Part shown: piece by piece, positions 1 through 6,264 of the stretch | Numbering within the stretch: the stretch's first letter is position 1 | Layout of the letters: each line of letters starts with the position of its first letter | From: CAZGAQ01 sp964523405 | Lineage (GTDB): Bacteria > Planctomycetota > Phycisphaerae > UBA1845 > Fen-1342 | Direction: 5' to 3' | Length of the DNA: 7,502 nucleotides | Assembly: GCA_964523405.1 (NCBI GenBank) | Contig: CAZGAQ010000070.1 | Location: forward strand, 1 to 7,502 | Notes under the pieces: generated by a model | What the model saw: the letters and a program-made list of their open reading frames with translations, nothing else | What the model was told of the DNA's origin: nothing | The model's database searches: none | Translations under genes and position numbers: made by a program

Positions 1-356
1 TCGCCCCCTATTTGGGCTTGCTGGCGGTGGGGTTTGCCCTGCCACGACCGTCACCGGCCGCGCGGTGCGCTCTTACCGCACCATTTCACCCTTACCGAGG
101 CGGGTGACAAGTGCCATGTGTCAAGCAACACGCGCGCGAACGGCGATTCGGGCCGCCCGGACTCAGCACCTGTCCCTGGACACCTGCCACCTGTCACCCG
201 TCTCGGCGGTGTGTTTTCTGTGGCACTTTCCCTGGGCTCACGCCCGGTGGCTGTTAGCCATCACCGTGCCCTGACCAGTTCGGACTTTCCTCTGCGGTCG
301 GCCGTTCGGGGCGAACCCCGCGTGCCGGCCACAGCGGTCACCTGGCCCACTCCGCC
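1..356 (-). ncRNA. rnpB: RNase P RNA, bacterial type A, 3' end beyond the left edge
   Basis: This is the catalytic RNA of RNase P, which removes the 5' leader from precursor tRNAs. Read on the minus strand, the universally conserved blocks occur in order. The 5' block GAGGAAAGTCCG lies at 292-281. The AGTGCCACAGAAAACACACCGCC-type block, matching the E. coli GUGCAACAGAGAGCAAACCGCC region, lies at 227-205. The block starting GGTAAGGGTGAAA and running through GCGGTAAGAGCGCACCG lies at 96-60. The 3' block with AAACCCCACC, AGCAAG and CCAAATAG lies within about 35-5. A P3-like stem with CGGGG, TTCG and CCCCG is at 320-307. The P12 region (204-97) is much longer than in E. coli. The 3' end, including the partners of P1 and P2, lies outside the window. 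The 5' end near 356 is inferred from the spacing to the first conserved block (about 62 nt in E. coli) and from a TACAAT hexamer just upstream; it could be off by several bases. Confidence 0.95.
97..204 (-). other. expanded P12 helix of RNase P RNA
   Basis: The RNA segment between the ACCGCC block and the GGTAAGGGTGAA block folds back on itself. The 5' arm (minus strand, 204-179) and the 3' arm (122-97) are complementary over about 26 positions, with one G-U pair and three mismatches. About 56 nt of apical sequence lie between them. In E. coli the same interval is only about two dozen nt, so P12 is extended several-fold here. The 5' arm and its extension carry the hexamer CAGGTG three times in close succession (CACCTG on the plus strand at 168-173, 181-186 and 188-193), which suggests growth by short duplications. 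P12 is known to vary in length between bacteria, so the RNA is expected to remain functional. Confidence 0.75.
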
Positions 357-363
357 ACGGGGC

Positions 364-369
364 ATTGTA
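364..369 (-). promoter_or_regulatory. -10-like element (TACAAT) for rnpB
   Basis: On the minus strand the hexamer TACAAT (5 of 6 to the TATAAT consensus) sits in an otherwise very GC-rich stretch. A start about 7 nt downstream would fall near 356-357, where the 5' end of the RNase P RNA is expected from conserved-block spacing. No good TTGACA-like -35 is visible 16-18 nt upstream, so the assignment rests on the hexamer and its position. Confidence 0.5.
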
Positions 370-443
370 TGCGGAGCGCCCGGCTCGGGCGAGCGCGGCG
401 CGGGGGGGGCTTGTGACCGGTGCGCCGTCCGGCGGCGCAAAGC

Positions 444-485
444 GGCAGCCCCGGAGCCGGTCGAATTACCGGTTCCGGGGCTGCC
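444..485 (-). terminator. strong hairpin, probable terminator of MCP1 transcript
   Basis: The left arm (444-461) and right arm (468-485) form an 18-bp stem with a single G-U or G-T type imperfection (456/473) and a 6-nt CGAATT loop. On the minus strand the stem begins 83 nt after the MCP1 stop codon. It is followed by GC and then only three T residues (441-439), so the U-tract is short for a classical intrinsic terminator. It lies between the MCP1 coding end and the rnpB promoter candidate, which fits a role in ending MCP1 transcription and insulating rnpB. There is no T-run on the plus-strand side. Confidence 0.6.
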
Positions 486-567
486 TGGCACGCGGTCGCA
501 CCGCGATTTGTCTCGGGCCGTGCGCTGGTGGCCACCGCGGGGTTGCGCGGGGGCGCGCCGCGCCGGC

Positions 568-2808
568 CTAGAAGTCCCCAATGTCAGTCGGCATCGCAGC
601 CGGTTCCGCTGTGGTCGTCGCCACGGGCTCGGCAGCAGGCTTGGCCGCCGGCCGAGGTCGGGACTTCGTCGCCGGCTTGGTGGCGGCCCGCTCCGGGTGA
701 GGGGACGCGATCAGCGCCGGCGACTCGTGGACCGTCGTGTTCGCACTGGAATTGGCGCCCTGCGAACCAACCATCTTCGTCAAGTCGCCCACTATCTGCA
801 GCAAGCCGTTGGCCTGGGCGTTCAGCTCGCCGGCGGCGGACGCGGACTGCTCGGCGCCGGCCGCGTTCGCCTGCGTCACCCGGTCCATCTGGGCGACCGC
901 CAGGTTCAACTGCTCCACGCCCTGGGCCTGCTCCTGCGCCGCTTCGGAGATGCCGGTGAGCAGCCCGGCCACGTCGGAGACCTGCCCGGCGATATGGCTC
1001 AACATCTGGCTGGCCGTCGCGGTGACGGTCGCGCCCTCGCGCGCCCGGGTCACCGAGTCCTCGATCAGGCCGGTCGTGTCCTTGGCCGCGGTCGAGCAGC
1101 GCTGCGCCAGGTTGCGGACTTCCTCCGCGACCACCGCAAAGCCCTTGCCGTGTTCGCCGGCCCGGGCTGCCTCGACGGCGGCGTTGAGGGCGAGCAGGTT
1201 GGTCTGGAAAGCGATTTCCTCGATCACCTTGATGATCTTGCTGATCTTGCCGGCGGACTCGTTGATCGCGCCCATCGCGGTGCTGAGCTGCCCCATCGTA
1301 TCCGTGCCGTCGGCCGCGGCGCGGCGGGCGGTGCCGGCCAGGTCGTTGGCCTTGGAAGCATTGGCGGCCGTGTTGCGGGCCGTGGCCGCCATCTGCTCGA
1401 GCGCGGCGCTGGACTCCTCCAGGGACGACGCCTGTTCGCTGTTGCCCTGGGCCAGCTGGCTGGCCGCGGACGAAACCACGTTGGCCGCCGCATTCACCTG
1501 CTGGGCGCCGGCAGCGAGTTCCTCGGCCACGCGATTCACGGGGCGCGTGATGCTGCCGGTCACGAGCAGGGCGACGATGATCGCCAGGACGACGGCACCG
1601 ACCCCGATGCCGGCGCACCAGTAGACCACCGCGGTCCGCGCTTCTGTGGCGGCGGTCTGCACATCGGTCATGGCGCTTGCCGCCATGGCCTCCATCTTCT
1701 TGATGGGCTCGTAGAACTCGTCACTGTAGGCCCCGACGCCAATGACCCAGTCCCAGGGCTCGAAGTAGGCTACCTTGGCGATCTTCTCGCGCGGCTGCGC
1801 CTCGCCCGGGTTCTTCCACTGATAGCGAATGTCGCCGATCTCGCCAGGCTTGAGCCGCAGGGCCAGGTCGCAGATGTTCTGGATGACCGGCTGGCCGGAG
1901 GCGTCCTTCGTATCGATGACGTTTTCCCCGTCGCGCTTGCCGCCCTGCGAGATAATGTACGTGCCGCGCGTCTTACCGGTCGCGTTGAGCACGTACACGT
2001 AGCCCGTCGTGCCGATCTTGATCGAAGCGATGGCCCCGCGCAGCGACGTCGCGCTTTCCTGCGGCAGGCCGACAAACAGCGTGCCGACGATCTCGCCCGC
2101 CGCGTCCCGCAGCGGCTCATACGCCGTAATGTACGGGCGGCCGACGACCGTCGCGCGGCCCACGTAGGTCTCGCCCTTGAGCACCGCGGCCACGACCGGG
2201 TTGGGCGTCCCGTCGGCGTTCTTGGCCGGGATGTAGGTCCCGATCGCGCGGGTTCCATCCTGTTTCTGCACGTTCGTGCAGACACGCAGCAGATCACCGG
2301 CCGCGTTCATCCGCTGGAAGATCGTGCAGGCCGTGCCCACCACGGTACGCACGTGGTCGACGACCGGCACGACGGTCTTGGTATCCGTGGTCTGCGGGAG
2401 CGGCGTCTCACCGATTACCATCGCCGGCAGTTCCACCGCCGTGGTGGTCCCTGAAGTCTGGTCGACCGCGTCCCAATGGAGCTTGTCCTCCGCGAAGGAC
2501 ACCGTTCCTAACTGGGTCAGCACCTCGCGCGCCACGGCCAGATCCCCGCGCAGTTTCTGGTTGAGCAGTTCCTGCTGCGACTGGCACAACGCGTGGATGG
2601 TCTGCGCCTGATGCGACAGGTCCGACACCCCCGCCTCCACCAGGGCTTCCCGCCCGAACGCGGTGCTCTTGTCAAAACCCTCCCGCGTGTTCGCTGCCGC
2701 GCGATTGAACCCGCGGCCGGCCTGCCAAGTTGCGGCCAGAGTGACGAGGATGACCGGTATGGCAGCTAGAGCGACCTTGGCTGTCAGGACCTTCTTGCCC
2801 AGTGTCAT
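568..2808 (-). CDS. methyl-accepting chemotaxis protein with double-Cache sensor (MCP1)
   Basis: This is a transmembrane chemoreceptor of 746 aa that senses a ligand outside the membrane and controls CheA kinase through CheW. The start is the ATG at 2808-2806 (MTLGKKVLTAK), which places TM1 at residues about 8-29 directly behind a basic N-terminus; an AAGAAGGG sits 8 nt upstream. The frame is open for a further 268 codons upstream, but that sequence is arginine-rich and overlaps MCP2, so it is rejected. The periplasmic part (about 30-390) resembles the Cache_3-Cache_2 fusion family: CTIFQRMNAAGD at 161-172, RAIGTYIPA at 187-195, ITAYEPLRD at 227-235, and WDWVIGVGAY at 352-361. TM2 is about 393-417, followed by TRPVN and only a short or degenerate HAMP-like stretch. 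The signalling hairpin tip spans about 528-570 (EEIAFQTNLLALNAAVEAAR, then AGEHGKGFAVVAEEVRNLAQ). Likely methylation sites are the EE at 464-465 and EQ at 653-654. A Pro/Ala-rich tail of about 55 residues ends in GDF. Ligand unknown. Confidence 0.95.
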   Translation of the reverse strand: MTLGKKVLTAKVALAAIPVILVTLAATWQAGRGFNRAAANTREGFDKSTAFGREALVEAGVSDLSHQAQTIHALCQSQQELLNQKLRGDLAVAREVLTQLGTVSFAEDKLHWDAVDQTSGTTTAVELPAMVIGETPLPQTTDTKTVVPVVDHVRTVVGTACTIFQRMNAAGDLLRVCTNVQKQDGTRAIGTYIPAKNADGTPNPVVAAVLKGETYVGRATVVGRPYITAYEPLRDAAGEIVGTLFVGLPQESATSLRGAIASIKIGTTGYVYVLNATGKTRGTYIISQGGKRDGENVIDTKDASGQPVIQNICDLALRLKPGEIGDIRYQWKNPGEAQPREKIAKVAYFEPWDWVIGVGAYSDEFYEPIKKMEAMAASAMTDVQTAATEARTAVVYWCAGIGVGAVVLAIIVALLVTGSITRPVNRVAEELAAGAQQVNAAANVVSSAASQLAQGNSEQASSLEESSAALEQMAATARNTAANASKANDLAGTARRAAADGTDTMGQLSTAMGAINESAGKISKIIKVIEEIAFQTNLLALNAAVEAARAGEHGKGFAVVAEEVRNLAQRCSTAAKDTTGLIEDSVTRAREGATVTATASQMLSHIAGQVSDVAGLLTGISEAAQEQAQGVEQLNLAVAQMDRVTQANAAGAEQSASAAGELNAQANGLLQIVGDLTKMVGSQGANSSANTTVHESPALIASPHPERAATKPATKSRPRPAAKPAAEPVATTTAEPAAMPTDIGDF

Positions 2809-2816
2809 GTCGTGTG

Positions 2817-2824
2817 CCCTTCTT
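2817..2824 (-). promoter_or_regulatory. ribosome binding site of MCP1
   Basis: AAGAAGGG on the minus strand, 8 nt before the ATG at 2808. It is a moderate Shine-Dalgarno match. It supports the internal start chosen for MCP1 over the much longer open frame upstream. Confidence 0.6.
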
Positions 2825-2924
2825 CGCCGGGCGCGTGTCCCGGCTGTACACAGACTGCGGTCTCCCTGCCGTCGGACGCACCCGGCGTGCGCCCGGCCCT
2901 GTGGCGAGGAGTAACCTAGTTCGC

Positions 2925-2951
2925 CTATCGACGCATGGCGTTGTGACGTTA
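2925..2951 (-). promoter_or_regulatory. candidate sigma-28 (FliA-type) promoter of MCP1
   Basis: On the minus strand TAACGTCA (2951-2944), an 11-nt spacer and GTCGATAG (2932-2925) match the flagellar/chemotaxis sigma-28 layout TAAAGTTT-N11-GCCGATAA. The match is 5 of 8 in the -35 and 6 of 8 in the -10, with the exact spacer. It would give a leader of roughly 110 nt before the MCP1 ATG. Many MCP genes are transcribed by sigma-28, which makes the match more credible. It remains a by-eye match, and no equivalent was found upstream of MCP2. Confidence 0.45.
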
Positions 2952-3308
2952 GCTGTTTTGGAGCGCGGCGCGCCAGGTCTCCGCGGGCGGGCGAAGCCGG
3001 GCATGCGGGCGGGCGCCCTCGATCCCTAGACCGGTTCATTCCCGACGGGTGATTATCCGCCCGTTGCATTCCCGGACGTGTGCGCCCGGGCACGCGAACC
3101 CCCCGCGTATGTCGGACGCGCCGGCGTGCTACAGGTGCTGTGGAGATCCGATAACGGCTGCCCGCGACGGGGCGCACGGCCGGCATGCGCCGCGCGCCGC
3201 GCCGAGCTCGCAGCGCGGCTCCGGATGTGCGTACGCTGCGCGCTGCGGGTTGGTCGAGGCGAATCCGGCGCCCGGTCCGCCGCGGCGCGCGGGGCCTCCG
3301 CCGGACCG

Positions 3309-5554
3309 CTAAAAGTCGGCGACAGCCGTTGCCTCCGTTGCTGCGGTCGCGTCTGTGCGGGCCGTCGGCTTGCCGGGGAGCGACCCCGGACGACCGGCTT
3401 GAGCCGTCGCCTTGGGGTGCGCGGGCGCCGGTGCGGACGGTTGGGTCTGGGCGAGCCGCTTCGTTCGTGGCGGTGAGGTGGCCGAGCGGTCGGCCAGTCC
3501 GGAGCGCCCGTCGACCACGATCACCAGCGAATCCACGATCTTCCGCAGCGCGGTGGCCTGTGAGCTGAGCTCCTCGGCCGCGGACGCCGACTCTTCGGCG
3601 CCGGCGGCGCACTGCTGGGTCACGTGATCGACGTGCGACACGGCGTCGTTGATCTGCTCGATGCCACTGGCCTGCTCGTTTGTGGCGTCGGTGATGCCGG
3701 TCAGCAGCGTGGCCGCCTTGGTCACGTCCGCGGCGATTGCCTGCAAAGCCTCCGTGGCCGAGCGGGCCACGTTGGTACCCTGCGCCACGCTGTTCACGGC
3801 GCCCTCGATCAAAGCTGTTGTGTCGCGCGCCGCCGTCGCGCTGCGCTGGGCCAGATTGCGCACCTCCTCGGCCACCACCGCGAAGCCCTTGCCATGCTCG
3901 CCTGCCCGCGCGGCCTCGACCGCGGCGTTCAGGGCCAGCAGGTTCGTCTGGAACGCGATTTCCTCGATGACCTTGATGATCTGGCGGATTTGCCCGGAGG
4001 AGGAACTGATCGCCGCCATGGCCTCGTTGAGCTGCGTCATGGTCGTGTCGCCCTGGGCGGCGTTGCGGCGCGCCTGGGACGCCAACTCATTGGCTTCCCC
4101 CGCCTTTTGCGAGTTCTGTCGGGCGATGGCCGCCATTTCCTGCAGGGCGCTGCTGATCTCCTCCAGCGACGAGGCCTGCTTGCTGGCGCCATCGGCCAGC
4201 TCCTGAGATGTCGCCGAGAGGAGTCCCGCCGCTTCGTCGACTTGTGCCGACCCTTCGCCCAGCCCAGTGATCGTGCGCTGCACCGGCCGGGTAATGCCGC
4301 GCGCGATCAGCACGGCCAGCAGGCCCGCCACCGCAATGACGGCGCCGGTGACCACGCCCGGCCACAGTATCAGGTTTCGCGTGGCCGCCTGCCGCACTTG
4401 CGTGATTGTGGTCATGGTTTCCGCGGCGCGCGCGCTCATGGCCGTGACCGGGGCGAAGATTTCGTCCTCGTAAGCGCCCACCCCAATCACCCAGTCCCAC
4501 GGCGCGAAGTATGCCACCTTGACGAGCTTGTAGCGCGCGGTCGCCTCGCCGGCGTTCTTCCACGGATAGCGCGCCTGACCGACTTCCCCGGGCTTGAGGG
4601 CCAGGGCGGTCGCGCAGATTTGCTGGATGAACAGCTTTCCGTCGGCATCCTTCGCATCCCAGATGTTCTCGCCGTCCCGCTTGCCCTCCTTCGAGATGAC
4701 GTACTGCCCGCGGGCGCTGCCCTTCGCGTTGAGCACGTAGGCGTACCCCGTCTCGCCGATCTGGATGTCCATCACGGCTGCACGCAGCGCGGCCAGCAGG
4801 TCATTCTCCCGCAGCGCGACACACATCATGCCCACGACCGCACCCGCGTTGTCCCGCAATGGCTCGTAGGCCGTGACGTACCACGTGTCCACCGCGAACG
4901 CGCGTCCCCGGTACGTCTCGCCTTTCAGTGCCGCGGCGACCACCGGGTTTGGTGTCCCGTCCGGCTCCACGGCCGGCACGTACGTGCCGATTGCCCGCTT
5001 ACCGTCCTGGGTGGGCACGCTGGTGCACACCCGGAGCATGTCGCCCGCCGCGTTCATCCGCTGGAAGATCGTGCACACGGCCTGGGCCTGCTCCCGAACA
5101 TCGTCCACGACCGGGGCGCGCGTGGCCAAGGAGTCGTTGAACTCCAGCGGCGTCGTGCCCAGCGCCATCTGTGGCAATTCCGCCGTCGTGGCGGCCTTGG
5201 TCGCCTGGTTGACCGCGCGCCACGTGACGACGTCCGGCCCCAGGGCCAACGGGCCGGCAGCCGCCAGCGCGCTGCGGGCCAGGGCGAGGTCGGCTGCGAT
5301 CGTCTGGCGAATGGCGTCTTCCTGCGCCGCACACATCGCCGCCAGGTTCTTCACGTTGTGGTTCAGGTCCATCACCTGCAGGTTGGTGAGGGCGTCGCGC
5401 GCGTGGTTCGTGTTGTTCTCAAGCCCCCGGCGGTCTGCGTCGCGGTCCGATTCAGGGCGCTCAGGGCCTGAAAGACCACCAGGGTTGAAACCAGCAGGAT
5501 GGGGCCAACCGCCAACCCCAACTGCGACGTGATGAGTTTGGTGCTCAGTTTCAT
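3309..5554 (-). CDS. methyl-accepting chemotaxis protein with double-Cache sensor (MCP2), frameshifted near codon 44
   Basis: Paralogue of MCP1. The natural start is the ATG at 5554-5552 (MKLSTKLITSQ), with AGGAG 7 nt upstream and TM1 at about residues 7-30. After GG at codons 43-44 the frame is lost: as written it stops at 5374-5372 and yields a 60-aa peptide. Inserting one G into the G5 run (plus-strand C5 at 5424-5428) restores a 748-aa protein that aligns with MCP1 from end to end. Numbering on the repaired protein: Cache_3-Cache_2-like sensor about 30-385 (CTIFQRMNAAGD at 161-172, WDWVIGVGAY at 353-362), TM2 about 394-418, TRPVQ then a degenerate HAMP-like stretch, methylation pairs EE at 465-466 and EE at 654-655, and a hairpin tip at about 529-571 matching MCP1. 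The Ala/Pro/Thr-rich tail ends in VADF. The shifted frame is open up to 5729, so automatic callers may report a longer protein whose N-terminus lacks TM1. Whether the shift is an assembly error, a mutation or phase variation cannot be told from one sequence. Confidence 0.93.
5424..5428 (-). other. frameshift site in MCP2 (G5 homopolymer)
   Basis: The coding strand reads ACC GCC GGG GGC TTG in the starting frame (T-A-G-G-L then RTTRTT and a stop 15 codons later). The receptor sequence resumes in the other frame as CTT GAG AAC AAC (L-E-N-N). A sixth G gives T-A-G-G-L-E-N-N and joins the two halves without any other change. The context is not a canonical X-XXY-YYZ slippery heptamer, so programmed frameshifting is not the first explanation. 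Confidence 0.85.
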
Positions 5555-5561
5555 GTGCCGG

Positions 5562-5566
5562 CTCCT
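5562..5566 (-). promoter_or_regulatory. ribosome binding site of MCP2
   Basis: AGGAG on the minus strand, 7 nt before the ATG at 5554. This strong, well-spaced Shine-Dalgarno fixes the MCP2 start in the frame that encodes TM1. That shows the frame change downstream is a real discontinuity and not a wrong start choice. Confidence 0.8.
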
Positions 5567-5635
5567 GTCTACGCCGCTCCCAGTTGCGGCGCCGCCCATT
5601 GGATTCGTGCCATGTACGCTGCTCTCTCAAGCCGG

Positions 5636-5655
5636 GGCTGCGCAGGCGCGCAGCC
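5636..5655. repeat. perfect 8-bp inverted repeat (hairpin)
   Basis: GGCTGCGC (5636-5643), a 4-nt AGGC loop, and GCGCAGCC (5648-5655). It lies about 80 bp upstream of the MCP2 ATG, so it could be a leader hairpin of that mRNA or an operator. Neither side has a T-run, so it does not look like an intrinsic terminator. Function unknown. Confidence 0.5.
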
Positions 5656-5918
5656 GTGGCCGCTTGACTATCAATCTGGGACCGCCCGCCGTCTGCCCCG
5701 CGTGTCGGTCTCGCCCTCGACGGCTGCACACCGCCTGGCGCTCCGTAGTTTGTATCGATCCGGTCCGGGCGGGCCTTCGGTTGGCGCCAGCGGATTCCGG
5801 TCCGGCGCGCGGCATGTCCCCGGCGGTAAGGGCTGCAGGTGCCGTTCCCGTCTCAGCTTGCGGCGGCTCCGGTGGCGATCATCCGTAGCCCAACAATTCG
5901 GCGCCAACCTTGCGCGGC

Positions 5919-5937
5919 TACACCGGACGGTGTACAC
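5919..5937. promoter_or_regulatory. palindrome TACACCG-GA-CGGTGTA, possible operator (site 1)
   Basis: A perfect inverted repeat with 7-bp arms (5919-5925 and 5928-5934) around a 2-bp centre. Its right half extends into GACGGTGTACAC (5926-5937), a 12-mer found again at 6137-6148 in the same intergenic region. The symmetry and the repetition suggest a dimeric regulator site, but no regulator is encoded in the window. Confidence 0.35.
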
Positions 5938-6136
5938 GCCTGCACGTACTGGCTGCCGCTGAACCCCTTCAGCGAGCTGCTCGTACGCGCGAGGGGCCGT
6001 GAGTGAAGTGCGGCGCGGAGCGCGTCGGCGTGGGGCAACTTCCGGCTGCGCAGCTACCCCGCCCTGCGCTGGCCCTGCGGTCGGAGCGATGGTAGTTGCC
6101 TCTACGCCGGATTTCCGCCGGGGCCCTGTGCAGCCA

Positions 6137-6149
6137 GACGGTGTACACC
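6137..6149. promoter_or_regulatory. GACGGTGTACACC palindrome, possible operator (site 2)
   Basis: Second copy of GACGGTGTACAC. It includes a 10-bp perfect palindrome GGTGTACACC at 6140-6149. It starts 211 bp from the first copy and about 50 bp upstream of the dnaE -35 candidate. The inference of a binding site rests on symmetry and repetition only. Confidence 0.35.
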
Positions 6150-6198
6150 AGACCATCCGGGGCGCGGTTGCTCGCGGCCGCGGCGGTGCCGAATCGGT

Positions 6199-6227
6199 TT
6201 GCCGCCTAGCCCCGTCTGCCGTAGCAT
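6199..6227 (+). promoter_or_regulatory. candidate housekeeping promoter of dnaE
   Basis: TTGCCG (6199-6204), a 17-bp spacer and TAGCAT (6222-6227), each 4 of 6 to the sigma-70 consensus. Transcription would start near 6234, giving a leader of about 30 nt before the dnaE ATG. The match is weak but the spacing and position are right. Confidence 0.35.
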
Positions 6228-6244
6228 CCGGCTTGCCAAAGCCC

Positions 6245-6254
6245 AGGAGAGGAG
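6245..6254 (+). promoter_or_regulatory. ribosome binding site of dnaE
   Basis: AGGAGAGGAG, a purine-rich double Shine-Dalgarno. The nearer AGGAG ends 10 nt before the ATG at 6265. It supports that ATG as the start. Confidence 0.7.
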
Positions 6255-6264
6255 CCGCCCGAGT

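Larger units (their letters stand above)
2809..3308. other. intergenic region between MCP2 and MCP1
   Basis: 500 bp between the MCP2 stop and the MCP1 start (same strand). It holds the MCP1 ribosome binding site and the sigma-28-like promoter listed separately. An imperfect inverted repeat (GGTCCG at 3274-3279 and CGGACC at 3302-3307) lies immediately after the MCP2 stop and could help end MCP2 transcription, but it has no T-tract. Several frames stay open through this stretch, but their translations are Arg/Ala/Pro/Gly-rich with no recognisable motif. I see no gene here. Confidence 0.6.
5555..6264. other. divergent intergenic region between MCP2 and dnaE
   Basis: 710 bp separating the MCP2 start (minus) from the dnaE start (plus). 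It contains the MCP2 Shine-Dalgarno, a perfect hairpin at 5636-5655, two GTGTACAC palindromic motifs at 5919-5937 and 6137-6149, and the dnaE promoter and Shine-Dalgarno candidates. Open frames of 60-135 codons cross it on both strands, but they are Arg/Ala/Gly/Ser/Pro-rich, have no recognisable domain, and are of the kind expected by chance at this GC content. No tRNA or known small RNA was recognised. Confidence 0.6.

Noticed and set aside
34..2454. 806-codon open frame on the plus strand
   Set aside because: It runs antisense through rnpB and MCP1, both strongly supported. Its translation is Arg/Gly/His/Leu-rich with no domain; it is a by-product of high GC in the third codon position of the minus-strand gene.
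2809..3612. 268-codon upstream extension of the MCP1 reading frame
   Set aside because: It overlaps the MCP2 coding end, is Arg-rich, and would bury TM1 in the middle of the protein. The ATG at 2808 has a ribosome binding site and a basic-then-hydrophobic receptor N-terminus.
5420..5435. programmed -1 ribosomal frameshift in MCP2
   Set aside because: The shift site lacks a canonical slippery heptamer, I see no clear pseudoknot downstream, and the paralogue MCP1 needs no frameshift. It cannot be excluded, but it is less likely than an indel.
3624..5471. 615-codon open frame on the plus strand
   Set aside because: It is antisense to MCP2, compositionally biased and without recognisable motifs; a shadow of the real gene.
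5437..5729. N-terminal extension of MCP2 in the downstream frame
   Set aside because: The translation (Arg/Pro/Gly/His-rich, no membrane segment) does not resemble a receptor, while the other frame encodes a proper TM1 with a strong Shine-Dalgarno.
5745..5775. ATCGATAC on the minus strand as a sigma-28 -10 for MCP2
   Set aside because: No TAA-containing -35 block occurs 11 nt upstream, and it would be about 200 bp from the start codon.
5555..5962. 135-codon open frame on the plus strand between MCP2 and dnaE
   Set aside because: Biased composition, no ribosome binding site of note, no domain. Its first codons overlap the MCP2 Shine-Dalgarno on the other strand.
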